The notes below the pieces were generated by a model, which saw nothing but the letters and a program-made list of their open reading frames with translations, was not told the DNA's origin and did not search any database. From an uncultured Spartobacteria bacterium (GTDB lineage Bacteria; Verrucomicrobiota; Verrucomicrobiia; Chthoniobacterales; Terrimicrobiaceae): a DNA stretch of 44,142 nt. The stretch covers positions 1 through 44,142 of the forward strand of contig CALCJD010000129.1 of the NCBI GenBank assembly GCA_937960895.1. Direction: 5' to 3'. The translations under genes and the position numbers were made by a program. Shown here in pieces: positions 7,084 to 14,896 of the stretch. Position 1 is the first letter of the stretch; every line of letters starts with the position of its first letter.

Positions 7084-8106
7084 TTATTTGGTCGGAACGG
7101 TGGCGATGGTCTGAAGGATCCGGCTGGCGATCTTGTAGGGATCCCCCTGCGAGTTCGGACGCCGATCTTCCAGATAGCCCTTGTAGCCGTTGTTGATGAA
7201 GCTGTGGGGCACGCGGATGGAAGCACCGCGGTTGGCCACGCCGTAGTTGAACTTGTCGATGGACTGGGTCTCGTGCAGACCGGTCAGACGGAGGTGGTTG
7301 TCCGGACCGTAGACCGCGATGTGCTCGTTCTTGTATTTGTCGAACGCCGCCATCAGGGCCTCGAAGTATTCCTTGCCACCCACTTCACGCATGTACTTCG
7401 TCGAGAAGTTGGTGTGCATGCCGGAACCGTTCCAGTCGACATCCGAGCCGAGCGGCTTGCAGTGCCAGTTCACATCCACGCCATATTTCTCGCACAGGCG
7501 CATGAGGATGTAGCGGGCCACCCAGAGTTCGTCCGCGGCCTTCTTGGAACCCTTGCCGAAGATCTGGAATTCCCACTGACCCTTCGCCACTTCGGCGTTG
7601 ATGCCTTCGTGGTTGATGCCGGCGGCCAGGCAGAGGTCGAGGTGTTCCTCAACGATCTCGCGGGCGATGTCACCCACGGAGGAGTAGCCGACGCCGGTGT
7701 AGTAGAGACCCTGCGGGGGCGGGAAGCCGCCGCCTTGCGGGAAGCCGAGCGGAGCGCCGTCGCGGTAGAGGAAGTATTCCTGCTCGAAACCGAACCACGC
7801 GTCCGGATCGTCGATGATCGTCGCACGGGAGTTCGAGGGATGCGGGGAACCGTCCGGAAGAAGCACTTCGTTCATCACCAACACACCGTTGGTGCGGGCC
7901 GCGTCGGGGAAAACCGCCACGGGTTTCAAAATGCAGTCCGAGCTGTGGCCCTCGGCCTGACGGGTGGAGCTGCCGTCAAATCCCCAATTCGGAAGCTGCT
8001 CCAGCGTCGGGAAGCTGTCGAATTCCTTGATGAGGGTTTTGCTGCGGAGGTTGGCAACGGGCGTGTAGCCATCGAGCCAGATGTATTCCAGTTTATACTT
8101 CGCCAT
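7084..8106 (-). CDS. glnA: Glutamine synthetase, type II (GSII)
   Basis: A 340-residue enzyme joining ammonia to glutamate with ATP to make glutamine, in the cytoplasm. Its length and motifs are those of GSII, the eukaryote-like class known from plants, Rhizobium (glnII), Frankia and some other bacteria, rather than the 450-residue GSI or 700-residue GSIII. It has LPNWGFDGSSTRQAEGHSSD near residue 40, WFGFEQEYFL with metal-binding glutamates, INAEVAKGQWEFQ, GSGMHTNFS, and RGASIRVPHS with the active-site Arg. GSII lacks the adenylylation loop of GSI, so control is expected mainly at transcription. This fits the sigma-54-type promoter at 8213-8229. The leader between that promoter and the ATG is about 97 nt. 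A strong terminator follows, so the gene is probably transcribed alone. No glnK, amtB or ntrC lies nearby. Confidence 0.96.
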   Translation of the reverse strand: MAKYKLEYIWLDGYTPVANLRSKTLIKEFDSFPTLEQLPNWGFDGSSTRQAEGHSSDCILKPVAVFPDAARTNGVLVMNEVLLPDGSPHPSNSRATIIDDPDAWFGFEQEYFLYRDGAPLGFPQGGGFPPPQGLYYTGVGYSSVGDIAREIVEEHLDLCLAAGINHEGINAEVAKGQWEFQIFGKGSKKAADELWVARYILMRLCEKYGVDVNWHCKPLGSDVDWNGSGMHTNFSTKYMREVGGKEYFEALMAAFDKYKNEHIAVYGPDNHLRLTGLHETQSIDKFNYGVANRGASIRVPHSFINNGYKGYLEDRRPNSQGDPYKIASRILQTIATVPTK

Positions 8107-8212
8107 AAATGTGGTTGATGTGTCTTTTTTTGAGCGGACAGCGCCTGGTTTGGCCGCACGGTGTTGCTTTTTTGCTTTGGACCCTGATGCCCTACTTGGC
8201 GCAAACGGAATG

Positions 8213-8229
8213 AAGCAGGAAGGATGCCA
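8213..8229 (-). promoter_or_regulatory. Sigma-54 (RpoN) promoter of glnA
   Basis: On the minus strand the sequence TGGCATCCTTCCTGCTT has the invariant GG (8228-8227), exactly 10 nt, then the invariant GC (8216-8215). It agrees with the -24/-12 consensus TGGCAY-N-TTGCW at nearly all positions. Transcription would start near 8203. Nitrogen-controlled glnA and glnII genes in other bacteria use this promoter class with an NtrC-type activator. Confidence 0.7.
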
Positions 8230-8306
8230 AAGTCATAGAAAAATCGAAAAAACCTTTTTCGGCTGCAGACTTGCACGGTCCGACACCTCGCGGGCATGCT
8301 GACGGC

Positions 8307-8702
8307 ATGCTGGAAGTGAAGGACACTCTCCGCGCCACGGTTCGCATCGGGTACGATGGGCGGGTGCACAAAACGTTCCGGGGTCCGAAGGCCGAAGAGC
8401 GCTTCGCCAACGAGGTGAGGGTGCTCCAGCATCTTGAAAGGCAGGGTTGTCCGTTTGTGCCCCGGCTCCTCGAAGCCGACCCCGCGAGCCTGAAAATTGT
8501 CACCACCAACTGCGGCACGCGGATTGAGCATCTGGATGAGGCGCGGATGAAGGAAATCTACGACGAGTTGCTGGCCTATGGCGTCCGGCACGACGACGCG
8601 GAAATGCGCAACATCACCTACCGGCAGGCGGACGGACGTTTTTGCGTGATCGACTTCGAGTTCGCAACCATTCTTCCCGGCTTCGAAGAAAAAGCCGGAT
8701 GA
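8307..8702 (+). CDS. Miniature protein-kinase-like protein
   Basis: Only 131 residues, yet the landmarks of a kinase fold appear in order. There is Lys22 (VHKTFRG), Glu36 in FANEVRVLQHL, a hinge-like stretch TTNCGTRIEHL, a catalytic-loop-like HDDAEMRN with Asp97 and Asn102 at the usual five-residue spacing, and VIDFE (Asp116) in place of DFG. There is no glycine-rich loop of normal form, and nothing follows the DFG-like site except about 15 residues, so the C-lobe is missing. It may be a minimal active kinase of the RIO/lipopolysaccharide-kinase kind or a binding-only relative. Its stop overlaps the ATG of the PP2C gene (ATGA), so the two are translationally coupled. The ATG at 8307 is preferred to the in-frame TTG at 8271; TTGCAC at 8271 could be a -35 box. 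Confidence 0.75.
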   Translation: MLEVKDTLRATVRIGYDGRVHKTFRGPKAEERFANEVRVLQHLERQGCPFVPRLLEADPASLKIVTTNCGTRIEHLDEARMKEIYDELLAYGVRHDDAEMRNITYRQADGRFCVIDFEFATILPGFEEKAG

Positions 8703-9535
8703 TCGAACCACCTGTCAGAACCGAATACCCTGCAGAACTCCGCTGGTCCGGGCACACCGATCGGGGGCGGATCCGTCCCAACAACGAGGACGCCTTCCTG
8801 TGCCTGCAGTTCGACGCGCAGGAAGTGCGTTATCTTGGAAAAATCGGCAACGCCTACACTCACAACGTCGATTTCCTCTTTGCGGTGAGCGACGGCATGG
8901 GCGGGGCCAAGGCGGGGGAATTCGCCAGTCGCATCGCCGTGGACAAGATCACCCGTCTTTTGCCCAAATCCTTCAAGCAATCCGCCGCGGGCCTGTCCAC
9001 CGGGTTTGAGGACATCCTGACGGAGCTGTATCACGAAATCCACCGTTCGCTGCTGTATCTGGGCGCGAGCGATCCCGACTGCGCCGGCATGGGGGCCACC
9101 CTGAGCCTCTGCTGGTTCACTCCGGGCTGGATGTATTTCGCACACATCGGGGACAGCCGGATTTATTATCTGCCGGCCGGCGAGGATTCGGTGCGGCAAC
9201 TCACCCACGACGACACCCATGTCGGCTGGCTCCTGCGCAACAGGCAGATCACCGAATGGCAGGCGCGTTCGCATCCGGGCCGCCACTCCCTGCAGAAAGC
9301 GCTGGGGGCCGGGCACCAGTTTGTTGACCCGCAGGTCGGCGCGGTGGCCCCGGAGCGCGGGGATATATTTCTCCTCTGTACGGACGGTCTCGTCGACGGC
9401 ATCTTCGATTCGCAGCTGCCCGACTACCTCCGCAACGGCCTGCCGATCGAACAGGCTGCCGTGCACCTTGTAAACACCTCCGTGGCCCAGGCCGGCCGCG
9501 ACAACACCACGGTGTTGATCGTGCAGGTGTTGTAG
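8699..9535 (+). CDS. PP2C-family protein serine/threonine phosphatase
   Basis: A 278-residue metal-dependent (PPM) phosphatase, cytoplasmic, with the family motifs in order. They are SGHTDRGRIRPNNEDAF (first metal Asp and Arg), FAVSDGMGGAKAGEFAS (central metal Asp and Gly), AHIGDSRIYYL, LTHDDTHV, ALGAGHQF, LLCTDGLVD (metal Asp) and GRDNTTVLIVQV (last metal Asp). It removes phosphate from Ser/Thr and is the natural opponent of the Hanks kinases. It starts inside the stop of the mini-kinase gene (4-nt ATGA overlap). The upstream frame to 8642 only overlaps that gene and adds nothing conserved. The partner could be the mini-kinase, its substrates, or the kinase at 2287-3516. Confidence 0.94.
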   Translation: MIEPPVRTEYPAELRWSGHTDRGRIRPNNEDAFLCLQFDAQEVRYLGKIGNAYTHNVDFLFAVSDGMGGAKAGEFASRIAVDKITRLLPKSFKQSAAGLSTGFEDILTELYHEIHRSLLYLGASDPDCAGMGATLSLCWFTPGWMYFAHIGDSRIYYLPAGEDSVRQLTHDDTHVGWLLRNRQITEWQARSHPGRHSLQKALGAGHQFVDPQVGAVAPERGDIFLLCTDGLVDGIFDSQLPDYLRNGLPIEQAAVHLVNTSVAQAGRDNTTVLIVQVL

Positions 9536-9554
9536 GCGCTCCTCCCGTATTCCC

Positions 9555-9569
9555 CCCCGGACGCCGGGG
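9555..9569 (+). terminator. GC hairpin after the PP2C gene
   Basis: CCCCGG-acg-CCGGGG folds perfectly 19 nt after the PP2C stop, followed by more GC-rich self-complementary sequence but no T-run. It is a possible weak terminator before the LuxR-type gene. Confidence 0.3.
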
Positions 9570-9600
9570 CCGCCCCGGGGAGAAACCAGGCCGTTTCCCC

Positions 9601-9629
9601 TTTTCAGCGTCCCCGCATTTTCCTAGAAC
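9601..9629 (+). promoter_or_regulatory. Candidate leaderless promoter of the LuxR-type gene
   Basis: TTTTCA (9601-9606), 17 nt, TAGAAC (9624-9629), then exactly 6 nt to the ATG at 9636. Both boxes match the consensus at four of six positions. Transcription would start at the ATG itself. Confidence 0.35.
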
Positions 9630-9635
9630 CCGATC

Positions 9636-10492
9636 ATGCACCAGCTTGATGCCAGGGACTGGAAAAGGCTGCATCGTGCCTCCCTCCAGGTATTCGAGTC
9701 CTATCGGTCCCTGGCGGAGTGCAGCCGGGCGGTGGTGGAAACCCTCGAACAGTTGATCCCGGCCCGGCGGATTTCCACCTTTGAATTTCATCTTCCCGGC
9801 CGGCTGGTGCCCCTGTACGAATCCGCGCCCCAGCCGTTCCCCGAGCGCCGGGTCCTGCTCTGGAGCCACAGCCGGGAAATTCCCTTTCTGCCGGCCTTTC
9901 GCGCCGGCCGGGCGGAGGGCCCGGCGCGCCTCCTGGAGCACCTCACCCGCGCCCAATGGCGTTCCACCGTGCTTTACAACGAATGGCTCCGCGAAGCGGG
10001 CACGGAGGATTTCCTCAGCATGCTCACCGGCCTGTCCGGCTGCCGGCGCAAACTTTCCCTCAGCTTCGAACGGGACGGGCGCGGGTGTTCTCCGTCCGCG
10101 ACGAGGCCCTGCTCCACCATTTCCGTCCCGTATTGCAAAGGGTCCTTGCCCTGTGTCTTCGCGAGGACGCCATTCTGCCGCCGCTCAACGGCCCTCCCGA
10201 TCCGGGAATTGCGTGCCTGGAGGCGATGGGGTTGAGCCGCCGGCAGGCGGAGGTGCTTTTTTGGATGACCCAGGGAAAATCCAACCAGGAGATTGCCTCC
10301 ATCCTCAACATCGGACACGCCACGGCCTGCGAACATGTCCAGCGGGTGTATGACAAACTGGGCGTGGACAACCGCCACGCCGCCGGCGAGGCCGCCCGGC
10401 GGTTCTTTTACGCCCGAACCACGACGGATCCGCAGGGTTCCCGGCTCAGCGCAGGGAGCTTCCCCGCGGGAAAAAACGGCAGGCGGAGATAG
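9636..10492 (+). pseudogene. LuxR/GerE-type regulator split by a -1 frameshift
   Basis: Residues from 9636 to about 10075 (MHQLDARDWKRLHRASLQVF to LSLSFERDG) form a sensor-like N-terminal half. The C-terminal half is in another frame from about 10076 (RARVFSVRDEALLHHFRPVL) to 10492. It contains a complete GerE helix-turn-helix: LSRRQAEVLFWMTQGKSNQE, IASILNIGHATACEHVQRVY, DKLGVDNRHAA. Restoring one base inside CGGGACGGGCGCGGG (10071-10085) would make one continuous protein of about 285 residues. This organisation is that of a one-component LuxR-type transcription factor. As sequenced, the first frame runs on into nonsense to 10235 and the DNA-binding domain cannot be made from the normal start. 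It may be a true pseudogene, a phase-variable gene, a programmed shift or a sequencing error. Confidence 0.8.
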
Positions 10493-10493
10493 C

Positions 10494-10530
10494 AAAAACC
10501 TCCCGGCGCGCGGAGTCGGCTCCGCCGCGC
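10494..10530 (-). terminator. Terminator of the TMTC-like gene
   Basis: Read on the minus strand, GCGCG-g-CGGAG pairs with CTCCG-CGCGC (10506-10530, one bulged base) just after the stop at 10532, and a TTTTT run follows eight bases later. It lies between convergent genes. Confidence 0.6.
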
Positions 10531-10531
10531 T

Positions 10532-12457
10532 TCAATTCCCAAAGAGCCGGATTTCGGAGCCGCTGTCGAGCATGCCGGGTGCCTGGACCGGGGGTCCGTC
10601 CGACGCAGCGGCGGGAGCGGGAGTTCCGGCGCGTTCGCTTTCCCGTTTCTTTTTGGCCTGCTGCAGATTCTCCCAGGCATCCCGCAGGTCGGGACGAATC
10701 CTGAGGGCCCGCTCGAAACTCTCGATGGCGGCGTCCGTCTGATTGAGGAAATACTGGGCCACGCCCAGATTGCACAGGAAGGTCGGATTGTCGGGATCCT
10801 CCCTGAGCAGCTCCTGATAAACCTCGAGCCCCTCCTGATACCGGTTGGCGCGAATGCAGAGACTGGCGAGATTGATTTTGTAAATGTGGATGTCCGGGGC
10901 CAGTCGCACGGCCTCACGCAGTTCCGCAAGGGCTCCATTGATGTCGCCCCGTTTTTCCAGCATCGCGCCGTAGTTGTTGTGGGTTTCGGCCAGATCCGGG
11001 CGCAACTTCCGGGACTGCCCGATGTGATGGAACGCCCGGTCATGCTCCCCCCGTTCAATCAGCACCTTGCCGAGGCGGCTGTGCGCCTGCCACGCGTCGG
11101 GGTTGTATTTCAGGGTGTAGGTCCACATCTCGTATTCGTTGGCGAAGATCCCCGCGTAGCGGTGGGAATAAATGGTCAGAACCGCCAGAACCGCCGCGCC
11201 CAGGCCGGCCAGCAGGGTCTGATTGTGGCGGTCCGCCCGGTCGTAAAGGAATCCCAGTCCGGCCGCGCCCAGGCCGATGATCCCCAGCGCCGGCAGATAG
11301 AGGAAGTGGTCCGCCGTCCAAGTGATGCGCATGTAGGACATCGTGATGAACCCGAGGACCGGAAACAGATTGATGAGGAAAAAGCCGAACCCGAGAAGCA
11401 CGTGACGGCCCCAGGTTTTGCGCCGGAGCCATAACCAGAAAAGGATCGCCGCCAGCACCGGCCACGAAACCAGCATCCAAATCTGGGGCGTCCAGCGGGG
11501 ATAAATGGGCAGCAGGCCGTAGGAGAAAAACAGCTTGAAGGGAAAGACCGTCTTCCAGAGGTAAAACCAGACCGAAATGCCGGCGATCTCCGTGCGGGAA
11601 AGCAGGTTTCCGACCGGAATGGTTTCCGAACCGATGGCGCGGTCGTGCTGGAATTCAATGGTCCACCACGCCGCGCACGCCGACAGGAGGAAAAACGGCA
11701 CACTTGCCAGAACGGCGCGCCACAGCCCCCGGGCAAGGATGGGCAGTTTCCCGGCAAGATCATCCAGAGCCTTGAACGAAAACTCCCCTTCCGGCCGGTC
11801 CCCCTGCAGGTCCCGCCACCACGAGTAGAGCAGGATGACACAGGGAAACATCACCACCGACGTCTTGCAGAGCACCGCCATGAGGTAAAAGACGAAGGCC
11901 AGAAGCAGATCCCGCACCCGGCCGCGTTCGTCGAAGCTGATCCACGTCAGCATCGCCAGCAGGAGGAAGGGCAGCGACAGGGTGTTTTTCAGCTCCGAGA
12001 CCCACGCCACGGATTCGATCAGGATCGGGTGGATGGAAAAAATCAGTCCGCCCAGCCACGCCTGCCGGATGCCAAGGCGGGCCAGCACTTTCCAGAAGAG
12101 GAGCGCATTGACCAGATGAAGCCCGACATTCAGCAGGTGCCAGGCGGTGCGATCCGTGCCAAACCCGCGGAAATAGATCCACTGGACCGTGGATTTGAGG
12201 GGGAAATAATCCGCGCCGGACTCCCCCTTCCAGATTTTGATCAACCCCTGGGGATCCGTCAGGATGGCGTTCTGCGTGATTTCCTGGTCGTCATCCCACA
12301 GCCAGTCCCCGTGGAAGGCCGGCGCATACACCAGGAGGCCGGCAATCACAATGAGAAGGAGCTTGAGCAGCCAGATTTCAAAATGGCCGGAGGGAACCTC
12401 CCCGGCGGGGGCGGGCTCGGACTTCAGGCTTTTGTTCTTTGGCGATACACGCGGCAT
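10532..12457 (-). CDS. Multi-pass GT-C glycosyltransferase with TPR repeats (TMTC/PMT-like)
   Basis: A 641-residue membrane protein. After a short basic N-terminus comes a transmembrane helix (LLLIVIAGLLVYAP) and then, in the first periplasmic loop, the acidic motif WLWDDDQEI. This matches the catalytic Asp site of GT-C enzymes that use polyprenyl-phosphate sugars. About ten more hydrophobic segments follow to roughly residue 430. The last 200 residues hold about four tetratricopeptide repeats (HSRLGKVLIERGEHDRAFHH, YGAMLEKRGDINGALAELRE, LGVAQYFLNQTDAAIESFER). This order is that of the TMTC family (protein O-mannosyltransferases in animals) and of many Verrucomicrobia and Planctomycetes proteins. 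It probably transfers a sugar to exported proteins or glycans; donor and acceptor are unknown. Its start lies inside the end of the GT9 gene (34-nt overlap), so the two are co-expressed. Confidence 0.85.
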   Translation of the reverse strand: MPRVSPKNKSLKSEPAPAGEVPSGHFEIWLLKLLLIVIAGLLVYAPAFHGDWLWDDDQEITQNAILTDPQGLIKIWKGESGADYFPLKSTVQWIYFRGFGTDRTAWHLLNVGLHLVNALLFWKVLARLGIRQAWLGGLIFSIHPILIESVAWVSELKNTLSLPFLLLAMLTWISFDERGRVRDLLLAFVFYLMAVLCKTSVVMFPCVILLYSWWRDLQGDRPEGEFSFKALDDLAGKLPILARGLWRAVLASVPFFLLSACAAWWTIEFQHDRAIGSETIPVGNLLSRTEIAGISVWFYLWKTVFPFKLFFSYGLLPIYPRWTPQIWMLVSWPVLAAILFWLWLRRKTWGRHVLLGFGFFLINLFPVLGFITMSYMRITWTADHFLYLPALGIIGLGAAGLGFLYDRADRHNQTLLAGLGAAVLAVLTIYSHRYAGIFANEYEMWTYTLKYNPDAWQAHSRLGKVLIERGEHDRAFHHIGQSRKLRPDLAETHNNYGAMLEKRGDINGALAELREAVRLAPDIHIYKINLASLCIRANRYQEGLEVYQELLREDPDNPTFLCNLGVAQYFLNQTDAAIESFERALRIRPDLRDAWENLQQAKKKRESERAGTPAPAAASDGPPVQAPGMLDSGSEIRLFGN

Positions 12458-13659
12458 ACGGTGTCAAAAACCTGATCCACGGTGATCGTCTTCATGCAGA
12501 CGTTGTCGCGGCAGGCGGTTTGTCGATTGTTGAGGGCGTTTACACAAGGACTGCAGGCGAGGCCAGCCCACAGGGCGTGGTTGCGCGGCGACGGCGCGCC
12601 GAAAAGCAGCGGCGTTTCCGGACCGAAGAGCACCACGACGTCGATGGGCGTGAGGGTGGCAAAATGCGCCGGACCGCTGTCGTTCGTCACCAACACCTCG
12701 GCAAAACCGTACACGATGAGCAGCTGGCGCAGGGTGGTTTTTCCCGCCAGGACAAAACAGCGTTCCGACCCGATGGCGGCGATGAGTTTGGTTACCTTCT
12801 CCGCCTCGTCCGGGGCGCCGGTGAAACCGACGGACACCTCCGGGAACTCCGCCAGCAGGCGTTTGGCGAGGGCCACATAGTTGGCGGAATCCCAGCGACG
12901 CAGGGGCAGCAGGTCGCTGGCATTGGCATTGAGAAGAATGAGGCGGGGCGAGCCGGCCGGCATGAGCGAGGCAAGCAGCTTTTGCACCTCGGCCTTTTCC
13001 TCGGGTCCCGGCTCGAACGGCGGCGGCGGCGCGCCCGGCGGCGGGACCGCGGGAAAGGTGGGAAATTTGCCGGCCGGATTGTCCAGCGCCATGGTCAGGC
13101 TGGAAAAGGTGCGGCTGGCGTGCAGGTGTGCGTTGTAAATGACGCGGTGGGTCAGCAGGTCGCCACGATAGGGGCCCTCGCCGAAAAAGGCATGGAATCC
13201 CACCCGGATGCGCGCGCCGGTCAGCCAGGCCAGCGCGGCGGTGGAGCGGGCGAAAAATTCCATGTCGATGCAGGCGTCGATCCGCATGCGGCGGATCTGA
13301 AACAGCCGCGAAAGCCCGCTGGTGACCATTTCCGCCGGCGACTTCGTCCGGATGGTGAGCACGTTTTCATGCGGCACCAGATTGAGCAGGTCGAGGATGA
13401 AGCGGTTTTCCTCGAAAAGCAGGAAATACACGTTTTGGGCGCCCACCTTTTCCACCGCGCGGCGGATGGCGTCATGGGCCAGCACCGTGGACCCCTGCTC
13501 GGCCAGCTTCAGGAAGAGGATCGTCTTCGGGGGGGAGAGGTCCGGTGGGAACAGGGCGTCCGTCACCTTGCGCAGCAGCGTGGCGCAAAAGCAGGCGAGC
13601 ACGCCGAGGGAGGCGTCGATCTTGTGAAGGAGATTTGCGTTGCTGCTGAATCTGGCCAA
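12424..13659 (-). CDS. Glycosyltransferase family 9 (heptosyltransferase-like)
   Basis: A 411-residue soluble or membrane-associated enzyme. Early residues give ILFLKLAEQGSTVLAHDAIR, the GT9 N-terminal nucleotide-sugar domain entry. Late residues give LILLNANASDLLPLRRW, VGFTGAPDE, VLVTNDSGPAHFA and VVLFGPETPLLFG, the family signature. A Cys-rich stretch, CSPCVNALNNRQTACRDNVC, recurs in GT9 proteins. GT9 members add heptose or related sugars to lipopolysaccharide core or other surface glycans. The only start upstream of the conserved region is a TTG at 13659, with no Shine-Dalgarno site; the true start may be slightly different. It is followed by the TMTC-like gene with a 34-nt overlap, suggesting a shared surface-glycan task. 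Confidence 0.85.
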   Translation of the reverse strand: MARFSSNANLLHKIDASLGVLACFCATLLRKVTDALFPPDLSPPKTILFLKLAEQGSTVLAHDAIRRAVEKVGAQNVYFLLFEENRFILDLLNLVPHENVLTIRTKSPAEMVTSGLSRLFQIRRMRIDACIDMEFFARSTAALAWLTGARIRVGFHAFFGEGPYRGDLLTHRVIYNAHLHASRTFSSLTMALDNPAGKFPTFPAVPPPGAPPPPFEPGPEEKAEVQKLLASLMPAGSPRLILLNANASDLLPLRRWDSANYVALAKRLLAEFPEVSVGFTGAPDEAEKVTKLIAAIGSERCFVLAGKTTLRQLLIVYGFAEVLVTNDSGPAHFATLTPIDVVVLFGPETPLLFGAPSPRNHALWAGLACSPCVNALNNRQTACRDNVCMKTITVDQVFDTVCRVYRQRTKA

Positions 13660-13757
13660 GGGCGGAAGGAGAAAATTTCATTTTCCCGAATCCCGGGAAA
13701 ACATCCATCCTTTTCGCAAGAAACCGCCCCGTCGGAGTCTCCGACAGGGAGGCCGGG

Positions 13758-14717
13758 TCACAGTCCGACGGCTTTCCGGACCCGGTCCATCACCCCCGTG
13801 GCAATGGCATTGGCCTTTTCGGCACTTTCCTTCAGGACACGCTCGACATAACCCGGATCGGCCACGATTTCCGCGCGCCGCCGGCGCATCGGGGCGAAAT
13901 ATTCCCAGATGGCTTCAAAAAGGCGCTTCTTGAAGTCGCCGTAACCGACCCCGCCGGCGCGGAATTCCTCCTCCATCCGACGGTGATCGTCCGCGGAGGC
14001 CACCAGCTTGTACAAGCCGAGGATGGTGGAATTTTCGGTGGGTTTCGGCTCCTCCACCGGAGTCGAGTCGGTTTTGAGACTCATGATCTTTTTCCGCAGG
14101 GCCTTCTCCTCCTCAAACATGCCGATGGTGTTGCGGTAGCTCTTGCTCATCTTTTCCCCGTCCAGGCCCGGCACCACCGCGGTGCTTTCCTGGATGCTGG
14201 GCTCGGGCAGTTTGAGCGTCTCGCCGTAGGTCTCGTTGAACTTGATGACCAGGTCGCGGGTGATTTCGATGTGCTGCTTCTGGTCCTTGCCCACCGGCAC
14301 GACGTCGCTGTCGTAGATGAGAATGTCGGCGGCCATGAGCACCGGATAGGCAAACAGCCCGTGCGAGGGCGCGATGCCCTTGGCCAGCTTGTCCTTGTAG
14401 GAATGCGCCCGCTCCAGCAGCCCCATGGGGGTGAGCGTGCTGAGGATCCAAGACAACTCCGTCACCGCCGGAACATGGGATTGGCGGAAAAGAAGGGCCT
14501 TTTGCGGATCGAGTCCGCAGGCCAGGAAATCCACCGCCACATCGCGGATGTTCGCCGAAAGCACGGCGGCGTCATGCACCGTGGTGAGCGCATGCAGGTC
14601 GGCGATGAAATAGAGCGCCTCGCCCTTGTCCTGCAGCTCGATGGCGGGCCGCATCATGCCGAAATAATTGCCCAGATGAAGGGTGCCGGAAGGCTGGATG
14701 CCGGAAAGAATACGCAT
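13758..14717 (-). CDS. trpS: Tryptophanyl-tRNA synthetase
   Basis: A 319-residue class I synthetase that charges tRNA-Trp. It has the HIGH-type motif GIQPSGTLHLGNYFG right at the N-terminus, DLHALTT, VPVGKDQKQHIEITRDL, which binds adenylate and Trp, and the KMSKS motif GLDGEKMSKSYRN. Length is normal for bacterial TrpS. The reading frame extends 18 codons upstream to 14771, but homologues begin at MRILSGIQPSG, so the ATG at 14717 is used. No T-box, leader peptide or Shine-Dalgarno site is visible upstream. Gap to the next minus-strand gene is 98 nt. Confidence 0.96.
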   Translation of the reverse strand: MRILSGIQPSGTLHLGNYFGMMRPAIELQDKGEALYFIADLHALTTVHDAAVLSANIRDVAVDFLACGLDPQKALLFRQSHVPAVTELSWILSTLTPMGLLERAHSYKDKLAKGIAPSHGLFAYPVLMAADILIYDSDVVPVGKDQKQHIEITRDLVIKFNETYGETLKLPEPSIQESTAVVPGLDGEKMSKSYRNTIGMFEEEKALRKKIMSLKTDSTPVEEPKPTENSTILGLYKLVASADDHRRMEEEFRAGGVGYGDFKKRLFEAIWEYFAPMRRRRAEIVADPGYVERVLKESAEKANAIATGVMDRVRKAVGL

Positions 14718-14861
14718 GGGAAGAGCGGAAAGGAAAACATCCCGTTTCGCGCATGGCGAACATTTTGCCAACCCTGAAATTTTTCCCCGGAAAGGACCGC
14801 CTCCGCCCGGCGGAAGGCGATTCCGCGAAGGCGAAAAAGCGTTCTTCCCCGCCGCGGAGTC

Positions 14862-14890
14862 TTGCCTGACGCGCCTTCCCGGGGAAGAAT
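14862..14890 (+). promoter_or_regulatory. Candidate leaderless promoter of the GNAT gene
   Basis: TTGCCT (14862-14867), 17 nt, AAGAAT (14885-14890), then 6 nt to the ATG at 14897. Four of six consensus positions in each box. Confidence 0.3.
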
Positions 14891-14896
14891 GACTTC

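Noticed and set aside
8107..8306. Possible glutamine riboswitch or NtrC sites in the glnA upstream region
   Set aside because: I could not see the conserved glnA RNA motif or a clear TGCACC-N-GGTGCA pair; only the sigma-54 core promoter is supported.
10076..10492. The LuxR C-terminal half as an independent small gene starting at 9956
   Set aside because: The first 40 codons of that frame are a shadow of the sensor half, and the GerE part continues the sensor half once one base is restored.
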